Source: Ruminiclostridium sp.
GTDB lineage: Bacteria > Bacillota_A > Clostridia > Oscillospirales > Ruminococcaceae
DNA: 5,773 nucleotides
Assembly (NCBI GenBank): GCA_017550775.1
Contig: JAFZOA010000325.1
Location: 1-5,773 of the forward strand
Direction: 5' to 3'
The translations under genes were made by a program, and so were the position numbers. Positions 1-5,401 of this stretch are shown here, piece after piece. Position 1 is the stretch's first letter, and each line of letters starts with the position of its first letter. The notes under the pieces were generated by a model. The model saw only the letters and a list, made by a program, of their open reading frames with translations, searched no databases and was not told the DNA's origin.

Positions 1-764
1 CTCCCGCCGGTTATCTTCATGTGGACAAGGCGGGTGTTACCGTCGGAGGATATCTTATACACCCGCGCTCCGAATTTATCGGAGCGTTCGGGTTCTTCCG
101 TGTAATGCACGAGCAGGTCGGCAAGGCGGTCTATCCCCTGCAATTTCAGCGCGGAGCCGGATATACACGGGAAAACGTCCCTGTTCATAACAGCTTTCGC
201 AAGAGAACGTTCGCTTGTCCCGCCGTTTTCGAGGTACTCGTCCATGAGGTATTCCGCGCAGAGCGCCGCAGCCTCGTCTATGGCGGCTTTGTCCGCCGAG
301 AAGTCAATGACCGCGCCGCTTAGCCGCTTTGAAAGCTCGGCGATGTGCTCCGACAGCGGTATATGGGAAATATCGGCCTTGTTCACAAATATGAAAACAG
401 GAACATTGTACCGCTTTAACAGCTCCCAGAGCGTAACTGTGTGGCTCTGAACCCCGTCCGTCCCGCTTATGACGAGTATCGCCGCGTCCAGCACGGAGAA
501 CGTACGCTCGGTCTCGGCGGAGAAGTCCGCGTGACCGGGGGTGTCAAGGAGCGTAAACCGGGCGTCGCCGAGCTCCATTACCGCCTGCTTCGAGAACACG
601 GTGATACCGCGGCTTTTCTCTATGGAGTGTGTGTCGAGGAACGCGTCCCCGTGGTCAACGCGCCCGAGCTTACGGATATTACCGCTTGTATAAAGCAGAG
701 CCTCGGCGAGAGTGGTCTTGCCGGAGTCCACATGGGCGGTCATTCCGATAACGAGCCGCTTCAT
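1..764 (-). CDS. EF-G/TetM-like translational GTPase, N-terminal part (truncated by window edge)
   Basis: The reading frame starts at ATG 764-762 and stays open to the left edge, giving 254 complete codons of a protein that would normally be about 640-900 aa. All GTP-binding motifs are visible: G1 AHVDSGKTT (residues 10-18), switch I RGIT (52-55), G3 DTPGHADF (74-81) with the conserved histidine H78, G4 NKAD (128-131, usually NKID in TetM and EF-G), and G5 SGSAL (202-206). The layout resembles TetM/TetO ribosomal protection proteins more than housekeeping EF-G: it lacks the long EF-G G' insertion, and GID-x-L follows the G5 motif as in TetM. Family knowledge says such proteins bind the ribosomal A-site region and hydrolyse GTP. 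Whether this one protects against tetracycline or another stress cannot be read here. Its start overlaps the ppk stop by 4 bp, and no good Shine-Dalgarno precedes it (only GGCGGT and AGG at poor positions), so translation probably depends on coupling. Family assignment is confident; function is not. Confidence 0.9.
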   Translation of the reverse strand, partial: MKRLVIGMTAHVDSGKTTLAEALLYTSGNIRKLGRVDHGDAFLDTHSIEKSRGITVFSKQAVMELGDARFTLLDTPGHADFSAETERTFSVLDAAILVISGTDGVQSHTVTLWELLKRYNVPVFIFVNKADISHIPLSEHIAELSKRLSGAVIDFSADKAAIDEAAALCAEYLMDEYLENGGTSERSLAKAVMNRDVFPCISGSALKLQGIDRLADLLVHYTEEPERSDKFGARVYKISSDGNTRLVHMKITGG

Positions 765-2869
765 GCCTGACCGCCGATGCTCTCCGCCTCACGGTAAGCG
801 CGGTCATACAGCATATCCTGCGCGGACACGGGAATGTCCTTGCCGGGGAAACGGCGTCTGTAACTTCCGTCGGGGAGCATATCCCGCGCCTGTACATTGT
901 CGGTCTTAAGCAGCTCGAAGATGCCCTCAAGCCGCGTTTTCAGGCTCTCCGAATACACCGGGAGAGCGACCTCGACACGCCGCAACGTGTTCCGGGTCAT
1001 CCAGTCGGCACTGGATATGTAATAGACCGCGTCTGCTCCGTCGCCGAAAATGTAGATACGGGAGTGTTCGAGGTAGCGGCCGACAATGCTGATAACGCTG
1101 ATGTTGTCGGAAAAGCCCTCTACTCCGGGGCGCAGACAACATATCCCGCGTATCACCATTTCTATCCGCACACCGGCGCGGCTCGCCTCGATAAGCTTAT
1201 CCATGAGCACCTTGTCGGTAAGGCTGTTGAGCTTCAGGCGGATATGGCCGGTGCCGCCGTGCTTCTGCTTCACGATCTCGCGGTCGATGAGATCGATGAG
1301 CTTGTTCTGGAGACAGTGCGGCGCGACCATGAGGCGCTGCATATGATCCACGGTCTCGCCGAGGGTGAGCGCCTGGAACACGGCGGAGGCCTCATGCCCG
1401 ATATCCGGGTCTGCGGTCATGACGGAAAGGTCGGTGTAAAGGCGGCTTGTCTTCTCATTGTAGTTGCCTGTGCCGACCTGAGTGATGTACTTGATCTCGT
1501 CGCCCTTCCTGCGCAGGATAAGACAGAGCTTGCTGTGCACCTTCATGCCGTCGATGCCGTAGATGACGTGACAGCCGGCGCGCTCCAGACGGCGGCTCCA
1601 CTCGATATTGTTTTCTTCGTCGAAGCGGGCTTTGAGCTCCACCAGCACATCCACCTGCTTGCCGTTCTCGGCGGCTTCCACAAGGCTCTCAACAACCTTG
1701 CTGTCACTCGCGAGGCGGTAAAGCGTCATCTTTATGGATATGACGCTCGGGTCGTGAGCCGCTTCGCTCAGCATGAGCAGGAACGGGCGTATGCTCTGGT
1801 AGGGGTAGTGCAGCATCTTGTCGCTTTCCTCGATCTGGTCGAGTATCGGCCTCATTTCGTCTATCTCGGGGCTCTTCTTGGGGTGGCGGGGGGCGTAGAA
1901 CAGCTCTGAGCGGCTCCTGAGCTGGTCGCAGATCTTCGAGAAGAAGGAAACGTCGAGGGGGGTGTCATACATGAACACCATGCTGCTATCAAGGCGGATA
2001 TGGTCGCAGAGCTTTTTCACGGTCTCGTGCTCGATGTCGCCGGTGACCTCAATTCTCACGGGACACAGCTTCTTGCGCAATTTAACCACCTCCGCCATGT
2101 GGTCGCGGTAGTTGAGATCCTCGTCGTAGATGCTGTCCGCGTCGATGTCGGCATTGCGGGTGATGCGCGCGAGAGCCGAGTATTTCAGCTTGTACCCGCT
2201 GAACACCAGCGGAAGATAGTGCAGGATAAGCTCCTCGGCGAGCACAAAGCAGCCTTTGCGCTCCGGAATTGGGATAAGGCGCGGAAATACCTGACTTCCG
2301 CACTGAACTATACCGATCTTGGTCTTTTCTCCCTTGTTCTTGTCGTTCTTCTCGCCCTTTTCGCCCTTGCCGCCTTTCGCGGAGAGGGTGGCTATCGCGT
2401 ATATCTCACGGTTCTGGAGAAACGGGAAGGACTGCTTCTTCCCTACCACGAAGGTCGAAAGAAGCGGCATGAAGTCGTTCTTGAACAGCGTCCGAAGGTA
2501 CTTCTCGGACTTGTCGCTCAGGTCGCCAAAGTCGATGAGGGTTATCCCCTGGTCTTCGAGCTTGGCAAGTAGTGCGCGGTACGCCTCGTCACGCCTTTTG
2601 CAAAGCTCACGGGTCTTCTCCGCGGCGGCGCGTATCTGCTCCTCCGGGGTCATCTTGGTCTTGTTGTCGCGGCTCTCGCTGTCGAGAAGCATCTGGTCGT
2701 GAAGGCTTCCTATCCGCACCATGAAGAACTCGTCAAGATTGCTCTGGAATATAGACAGGAATGTGAGTCTTTCGCAAAGCGGCAGACGCTCGTCCTCCGC
2801 CTCCTCAAGAACTCGCTCGTTAAATCTGAGCCAGGAAAGCTCTCTGTTTTCAAAGCATAATTTTTCCAT
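761..2869 (-). CDS. ppk: Polyphosphate kinase 1 (polyP synthase)
   Basis: This 702-aa protein has the full length usual for PPK1 (about 690-720 aa). The enzyme reversibly transfers the ATP gamma-phosphate to growing inorganic polyphosphate through a phosphohistidine. The N-terminus has the family signature FENRELSWLRFNERVLEEA (residues 6-24), then FQSNLDEFFMVRIGSL (41-56). The central part has PYQSI near 356-360. The first phospholipase-D-like domain carries KVHSKLCL with the likely phosphorylated H445, followed by VGTGNYNEKTSRLYTDL (465-481). The second carries HSRIYIFGDG with H602 and ISSADWMTRN (618-627). Both catalytic histidines are therefore present. The ATG at 2869 was chosen because AGAGGTG lies 6 nt upstream and the conserved sequence begins at once. 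The frame extends 26 codons further up to 2947, but that part translates repeat DNA and is not PPK-like. An unusual Lys/Gly/Glu-rich insertion occupies residues 163-184. It is the first gene of an operon with the downstream GTPase; no ppx is nearby. Confidence 0.97.
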   Translation of the reverse strand: MEKLCFENRELSWLRFNERVLEEAEDERLPLCERLTFLSIFQSNLDEFFMVRIGSLHDQMLLDSESRDNKTKMTPEEQIRAAAEKTRELCKRRDEAYRALLAKLEDQGITLIDFGDLSDKSEKYLRTLFKNDFMPLLSTFVVGKKQSFPFLQNREIYAIATLSAKGGKGEKGEKNDKNKGEKTKIGIVQCGSQVFPRLIPIPERKGCFVLAEELILHYLPLVFSGYKLKYSALARITRNADIDADSIYDEDLNYRDHMAEVVKLRKKLCPVRIEVTGDIEHETVKKLCDHIRLDSSMVFMYDTPLDVSFFSKICDQLRSRSELFYAPRHPKKSPEIDEMRPILDQIEESDKMLHYPYQSIRPFLLMLSEAAHDPSVISIKMTLYRLASDSKVVESLVEAAENGKQVDVLVELKARFDEENNIEWSRRLERAGCHVIYGIDGMKVHSKLCLILRRKGDEIKYITQVGTGNYNEKTSRLYTDLSVMTADPDIGHEASAVFQALTLGETVDHMQRLMVAPHCLQNKLIDLIDREIVKQKHGGTGHIRLKLNSLTDKVLMDKLIEASRAGVRIEMVIRGICCLRPGVEGFSDNISVISIVGRYLEHSRIYIFGDGADAVYYISSADWMTRNTLRRVEVALPVYSESLKTRLEGIFELLKTDNVQARDMLPDGSYRRRFPGKDIPVSAQDMLYDRAYREAESIGGQA
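2318..2383 (-). other. Lys/Gly/Glu-rich low-complexity insertion in PPK1
   Basis: This stretch encodes PPK residues 163-184, built from repeated G-(E)-K units (KGGKGEKGEK, then NDKNKGEK). It separates two ordinary beta-strand-like stretches, EIYAIATL and IGIVQCGSQVFPRLIPIP, in the N-terminal/head part of the enzyme, where most relatives have a short turn. The DNA is nearly pure purine on the coding strand, consistent with growth by replication slippage. It is probably a flexible, positively charged surface loop, and an effect on polyanion binding is only a guess. Confidence 0.75.
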
Positions 2870-2873
2870 ATAA

Positions 2874-2880
2874 CACCTCT
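2874..2880 (-). promoter_or_regulatory. Ribosome binding site of ppk
   Basis: On the minus strand AGAGGTG ends shortly before ATG 2869, with six bases between GAGG and the start codon. It matches the AGGAGGTG anti-16S core well and decides the ppk start against the longer frame beginning at 2947. It lies just downstream of the proximal arm of the inverted repeat (2892-2913). Confidence 0.85.
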
Positions 2881-2887
2881 CGGGATT

Positions 2888-3060
2888 TAGTTTACAGGTT
2901 ACAGTGTACAGTTTACAGTTGTTTCGAGGGGAAATCAGTCCTACCATTGGTCATAAGCGATAATTGACAGTTTGACCGAACACTCTGTACTCTGTTTACC
3001 TGTAACCTGCACACTGAACAACTGTACACTGTAACCTGTAATCTGAATAACTGTACACTA
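2888..3060. repeat. Degenerate 7-bp repeat array in two facing orientations
   Basis: Bases 2982-3058 read on the plus strand as degenerate heptads: ACTCTGT twice, CCTGTAA, CCTGCAC, ACTGAAC, ACTGTAC, ACTGTAA, CCTGTAA, TCTGAAT, ACTGTAC. Bases 2889-2921 hold the same kind of unit on the minus strand (ACTGTAA, ACTGTAC, ACTGTAA, CCTGTAA). The middle, 2922-2981, is mostly unique, although ACTGTCA-ATTATCG on the minus strand may continue the 7-bp rhythm. Both outer ends begin TAGT(T/G)TACAG when read inwards, so the whole could be a small 173-bp inverted-terminus element. No clear target-site duplication is visible. The block occupies most of the predicted ppk 5' leader and contains no gene. Confidence 0.8.
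2892..3041. repeat. Perfect 22-bp inverted repeat (arms 2892-2913 and 3020-3041)
   Basis: The left arm starts TTACAGGTTACAG and the right arm ends CTGTAACCTGTAA; they are exact reverse complements over 22 bases, separated by 106 bases. In a transcript starting at the predicted ppk promoter both arms would be in the leader, and could pair into a long stem whose base ends about a dozen bases upstream of the Shine-Dalgarno. The arms are part of the heptad array, so the pairing could also shift by whole heptads. Confidence 0.85.
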
Positions 3061-3063
3061 TTA

Positions 3064-3092
3064 ATTTTATATCTTCGCGGGCTGTTTGTCAA
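3064..3092 (-). promoter_or_regulatory. Predicted sigma-A promoter of the ppk operon
   Basis: On the minus strand the -35 box TTGACA (3092-3087) and -10 box TAAAAT (3069-3064) are separated by exactly 17 bp. The -35 is perfect and the -10 matches five of six positions. Transcription should start near 3057, giving ppk a leader of roughly 190 nt that includes the whole repeat block. It is the best minus-strand promoter I found in the gap. Confidence 0.75.
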
Positions 3093-3107
3093 GAAGTTTC
3101 TTCTCAT

Positions 3108-3136
3108 TTGACAGCAGAACCGGAGCAGGCTATATA
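3108..3136 (+). promoter_or_regulatory. Possible second, weaker plus-strand promoter
   Basis: TTGACA (3108-3113) is followed after 17 bp by TATATA (3131-3136). The -35 is perfect but the -10 matches consensus at only four of six positions. If used, it would start near 3143, inside the palindromic stretch 3138-3162, and give the EAL gene a leader of about 100 nt. The stronger promoter at 3179-3207 makes this an optional tandem promoter. Confidence 0.35.
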
Positions 3137-3137
3137 T

Positions 3138-3162
3138 GTGCATATTGCACAAAATATTTTGT
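3138..3162. promoter_or_regulatory. Two abutting palindromes, possible operator
   Basis: GTGCA-TAT-TGCAC (3138-3150) has perfect 5-bp arms. The 14-bp ACAAAATATTTTGT (3149-3162) is a perfect palindrome overlapping it by two bases. They lie between the divergent ppk and EAL-protein promoters, 16 bp upstream of the EAL -35 box and about 45 bp upstream of the ppk -35. That is a typical place for a dimeric regulator, but no known operator was recognised and AT-rich DNA makes such palindromes by chance. Confidence 0.35.
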
Positions 3163-3178
3163 CAGCTCGTGCGTTATA

Positions 3179-3207
3179 TTGACTTTTATGAAAAAATATA
3201 GTATAAT
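3179..3207 (+). promoter_or_regulatory. Predicted sigma-A promoter of the 7TM-EAL gene
   Basis: TTGACT (3179-3184) and a perfect TATAAT (3202-3207) are separated by 17 bp, the ideal spacing; the spacer contains an A6 run. Transcription should start near 3214, only about 27 nt before the chosen start codon. This makes the earlier in-frame ATG at 3223 unlikely, because it would have almost no leader and no Shine-Dalgarno. Confidence 0.85.
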
Positions 3208-3225
3208 GTCGGTAATAATGCAATG

Positions 3226-3237
3226 AAAGGCGGGGAG
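3226..3237 (+). promoter_or_regulatory. Ribosome binding site region deciding the EAL-gene start
   Basis: AAAGG (3226-3230) and GGGGAG (3232-3237) precede ATG 3241 by 10 and 3 bases. Neither is a perfect AGGAGG, but the purine-rich run lies inside the first codons of the longer frame starting at 3223, which itself has no such sequence upstream. It favours 3241 as the start. Confidence 0.6.
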
Positions 3238-3240
3238 AGT

Positions 3241-5205
3241 ATGTACTTATCGGGCGTGATCACCTTCGATATCTGTGCGTTTACCATATTCTCCTTCGTG
3301 CTGGTCGCCTGCTTTTTCAGGAGAATGACCCACGGCAAGACCAACCGCATTTTCATCGTCCTTACCTCGGTATGCCTGCTGGACTGCGTTTTCGACATCG
3401 CAGCGATCATCGCGGATTCGCTTGCCGACCCCTCACTCGGGACGTTACAGTTCACGATGCATTCGCTTTATCTCTTCTTCCACAACATCATCACACCCCT
3501 CTACCTTCTCTACGCAGTCGCGCAGACCGATACCTTCCACCTCTTCGGAAAGAACCGTGTCGAGACCTGCTTCTTCTGGATCCCGACGGGCGCACTCGCT
3601 ATCGCCTTCATCGTCAACTGCTTTACCGGAATGATCTTCACCATAGAGGACGGGGTGTATCACCGCCAGCCCTTCATAAACGTGCTGTACATAATCGCGG
3701 GGATATTCGCACTTTCCTGCGTGGGATACCTGCTGCTATACAGACACCTGTTCACCAAAACAAAGCTTATCGCACTGTTAAGCTCGTTCCCGCTGCTTTC
3801 CGTCGCGGTGTGCATTCAGTATCTTGACCGGGCGCTCAGAATTGAGATGTTCGCGCTTTCTCTCGGACTTTTGTTCATATCAACGTTCATACAGCGCCCC
3901 GAAGCCTACATCGACTTCAACACCGGCGTGTACAAGTTCAACGCCTACGCCCACGACATGAAGCAGAGCTTCTCCAACAGCAAGCCGGTCGATGTGATAA
4001 TGGTGAATATCGCGAACTTCTTGCAGATACAGGAGATACTTAGCTACGACTCCACCAACGACCTGCTGCGGCTCGTCGCGAACCGGCTCGTGTCTATCGT
4101 GAAGCAGTCCAAGACCGATTCGGACATCTACTACCTCGACAAGGGGAGATTCCGCATCGTGGTCAACTACAACGATCACCACAAGACCGAATACACCGCA
4201 GAGACCATAAATGCCGCCCTGAAGCCGAAAATGCCGCTCAACGGAATGGAGCTCAACCTCGTGGCTTACGTCTGCGTGGCACGCTGTCCGGAAGAGATAG
4301 ACAACTTCAACACGCTTATCGAGTTCGGAAAGGACCTGTCTACCAAGTTCCCGTTTTCGGGAAAGCTGCTACACGCGGGCGAGCTGCTTGACAAGAGCCG
4401 CTACAACCTCATGGGCGAGCTTGAAAAGATACTCTCCGACGCTGTCCTCAACAAGAAGTTCGAGGTGTATTATCAGCCTATCTTCAACATCGCGGAGGGG
4501 CGTTTCCGCTCGGCGGAGGCTCTTGTCCGCCTGTACGACGACAAATACGGTTTCATCTCGCCGGAGCTGTTCATTCCGGTCTCCGAAAAGACGGGCGATA
4601 TCCACAAGATCGGTATGTTCGTGTTCGAGGAGGTTTGCCGCTTCATCGCGAGCGACGACTTCAAGCGCCTCGGGCTCAACTACATCGAGGTGAACCTCTC
4701 TATCGTACAGTGTATGCAGGGCGGCCTTGCGGGCGACCTTCTCTCGGTAATGAAAAAGTACGGCGTGTCGCCGGAGCAGATAAACTTAGAGATCACCGAG
4801 TCAGCCGACTCCAACACCCAGAACATCATCGCCGAGAATATGTCTTCCCTGCTGAACGCAGGCATCACGTTCTCGCTGGATGATTTCGGAACGGGGTATT
4901 CCAATATGCAGAGAATGGCGTCGCTGCCGCTGAAAATAGTGAAGCTCGACAAGACCTTCACCAACTTCGACTCGAACCCGCGGCTCATGGCAGTACTCCA
5001 GAACATCATCAAGATGCTCAAAGACATGGATATGGAGATCGTCGTGGAGGGCGTGGAGTCGCAGGAGCTTGTTGACAGGTTCTCGACTCTCAAATGCGAG
5101 TACATACAGGGTTATTTCTATTCCCGCCCGCTCCCGAAGGATCAGTTCATCATCTTCATCGAAAATTCTATCCCGAAGCCTGAGCCCGTATATTCTCTCG
5201 CCTGA
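3241..5205 (+). CDS. Seven-TM, degenerate-GGDEF, EAL-domain cyclic-di-GMP phosphodiesterase
   Basis: This 654-aa membrane protein has seven hydrophobic segments (about residues 6-26, 37-60, 75-95, 108-128, 146-170, 175-195, 200-218) and no signal peptide apart from the first helix. A GGDEF-like domain follows (about 225-345). Its active-site loop reads DKGRF at 300-304 instead of GG(D/E)EF and the usual metal-binding aspartate is absent, so cyclase activity is not expected. The EAL domain (about 395-640) keeps every residue known to matter: E426 in EAL, N485, E517 and E520 in LEITES, D547-D548 in DDFGTGYSN, K568, E603 in EGVES, and Q623 in QGYF. It should hydrolyse cyclic-di-GMP to pGpG at the inner membrane face, with the 7TM part as input sensor and the dead GGDEF as linker or allosteric nucleotide site. 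The start at 3241 fits the promoter and purine-rich RBS; a longer form from 3223 would add six residues. It is monocistronic, bounded by its own promoter and terminator, and divergent from ppk. The ligand is unknown. Confidence 0.93.
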   Translation: MYLSGVITFDICAFTIFSFVLVACFFRRMTHGKTNRIFIVLTSVCLLDCVFDIAAIIADSLADPSLGTLQFTMHSLYLFFHNIITPLYLLYAVAQTDTFHLFGKNRVETCFFWIPTGALAIAFIVNCFTGMIFTIEDGVYHRQPFINVLYIIAGIFALSCVGYLLLYRHLFTKTKLIALLSSFPLLSVAVCIQYLDRALRIEMFALSLGLLFISTFIQRPEAYIDFNTGVYKFNAYAHDMKQSFSNSKPVDVIMVNIANFLQIQEILSYDSTNDLLRLVANRLVSIVKQSKTDSDIYYLDKGRFRIVVNYNDHHKTEYTAETINAALKPKMPLNGMELNLVAYVCVARCPEEIDNFNTLIEFGKDLSTKFPFSGKLLHAGELLDKSRYNLMGELEKILSDAVLNKKFEVYYQPIFNIAEGRFRSAEALVRLYDDKYGFISPELFIPVSEKTGDIHKIGMFVFEEVCRFIASDDFKRLGLNYIEVNLSIVQCMQGGLAGDLLSVMKKYGVSPEQINLEITESADSNTQNIIAENMSSLLNAGITFSLDDFGTGYSNMQRMASLPLKIVKLDKTFTNFDSNPRLMAVLQNIIKMLKDMDMEIVVEGVESQELVDRFSTLKCEYIQGYFYSRPLPKDQFIIFIENSIPKPEPVYSLA

Positions 5206-5243
5206 ACGGATGTTACATCAGTTAAGATAAAACGTTGTTTCAG

Positions 5244-5280
5244 AAGCACTGTCATATTGCGTGACGGTGCTTTTTGTTTG
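5244..5280 (+). terminator. Rho-independent terminator after the EAL gene
   Basis: AGCACTGTCA (5245-5254) pairs with TGACGGTGCT (5262-5271) as a 10-bp stem with one U-G pair and a 7-base loop. It is followed by TTTTTGTTTG. The hairpin lies about 40 bases past the stop codon and separates the EAL gene from the next promoter. Confidence 0.88.
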
Positions 5281-5290
5281 ACTGTTTGTG

Positions 5291-5319
5291 TTGACAAATT
5301 CAATAAATTATGGTATAAT
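5291..5319 (+). promoter_or_regulatory. Consensus sigma-A promoter with extended -10
   Basis: TTGACA (5291-5296) and TATAAT (5314-5319) are both perfect, with exactly 17 bp between them. TGG directly before the -10 supplies an extended -10 TGn motif. The start of transcription should be near 5326, leaving a leader of about 75 nt before the gene at 5402. Sequence predicts a strong constitutive promoter unless a repressor blocks it. Confidence 0.9.
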
Positions 5320-5320
5320 A

Positions 5321-5372
5321 ATTCAGTAATTATTGGCTGTATCGCATACAAGCCAGCATTTCATTCAGTAAT
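5321..5372 (+). promoter_or_regulatory. Leader with a 10-bp direct repeat and a small hairpin
   Basis: ATTCAGTAAT occurs at 5321-5330, right at the predicted transcription start, and again at 5363-5372. Between them, GGCTGTAT (5335-5342) pairs with ATAC-A-AGCC (5346-5354) as an 8-bp stem with one bulged A and a 3-base loop. No poly-T follows, so it is not a terminator. It resembles no riboswitch I know. The repeats could bind a regulator at and after the start site; this is inference. Confidence 0.4.
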
Positions 5373-5401
5373 AAGAATAATATGCCGAAAGGATGAACAG
5401 C

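Noticed and set aside
1..764. Naming the GTPase as a tet resistance gene
   Set aside because: Only the G domain is present, and the determinants of drug displacement lie in the missing C-terminal part.
1064..1909. Long plus-strand open frame (281 codons) opposite ppk
   Set aside because: It is antisense to conserved PPK1 catalytic regions, has no recognisable domain or ribosome binding site, and is explained by the codon bias of the GC-rich gene.
2000..2572. Plus-strand open frame (190 codons) opposite the ppk N-terminal half
   Set aside because: It is a shadow of ppk; its hydrophobic stretch is only the complement of the G-E-K repeat codons.
2870..2947. N-terminal extension of PPK1 by 26 residues
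   Set aside because: The extension translates repeat DNA, lacks family similarity, and the good Shine-Dalgarno lies before the ATG at 2869.
2982..3060. CRISPR array
   Set aside because: The units are about 7 bp and contiguous, with no 20-40-bp repeats, no unique spacers, and no cas genes in the window.
3093..3240. Cyclic-di-GMP riboswitch upstream of the EAL gene
   Set aside because: The main promoter leaves only about 27 nt of leader, too short, and no GEMM-like sequence is visible upstream.
3223..3240. Earlier start codon for the EAL protein at 3223
   Set aside because: It lies about 9 nt from the predicted transcription start and has no ribosome binding site, while the purine-rich site lies just before 3241.
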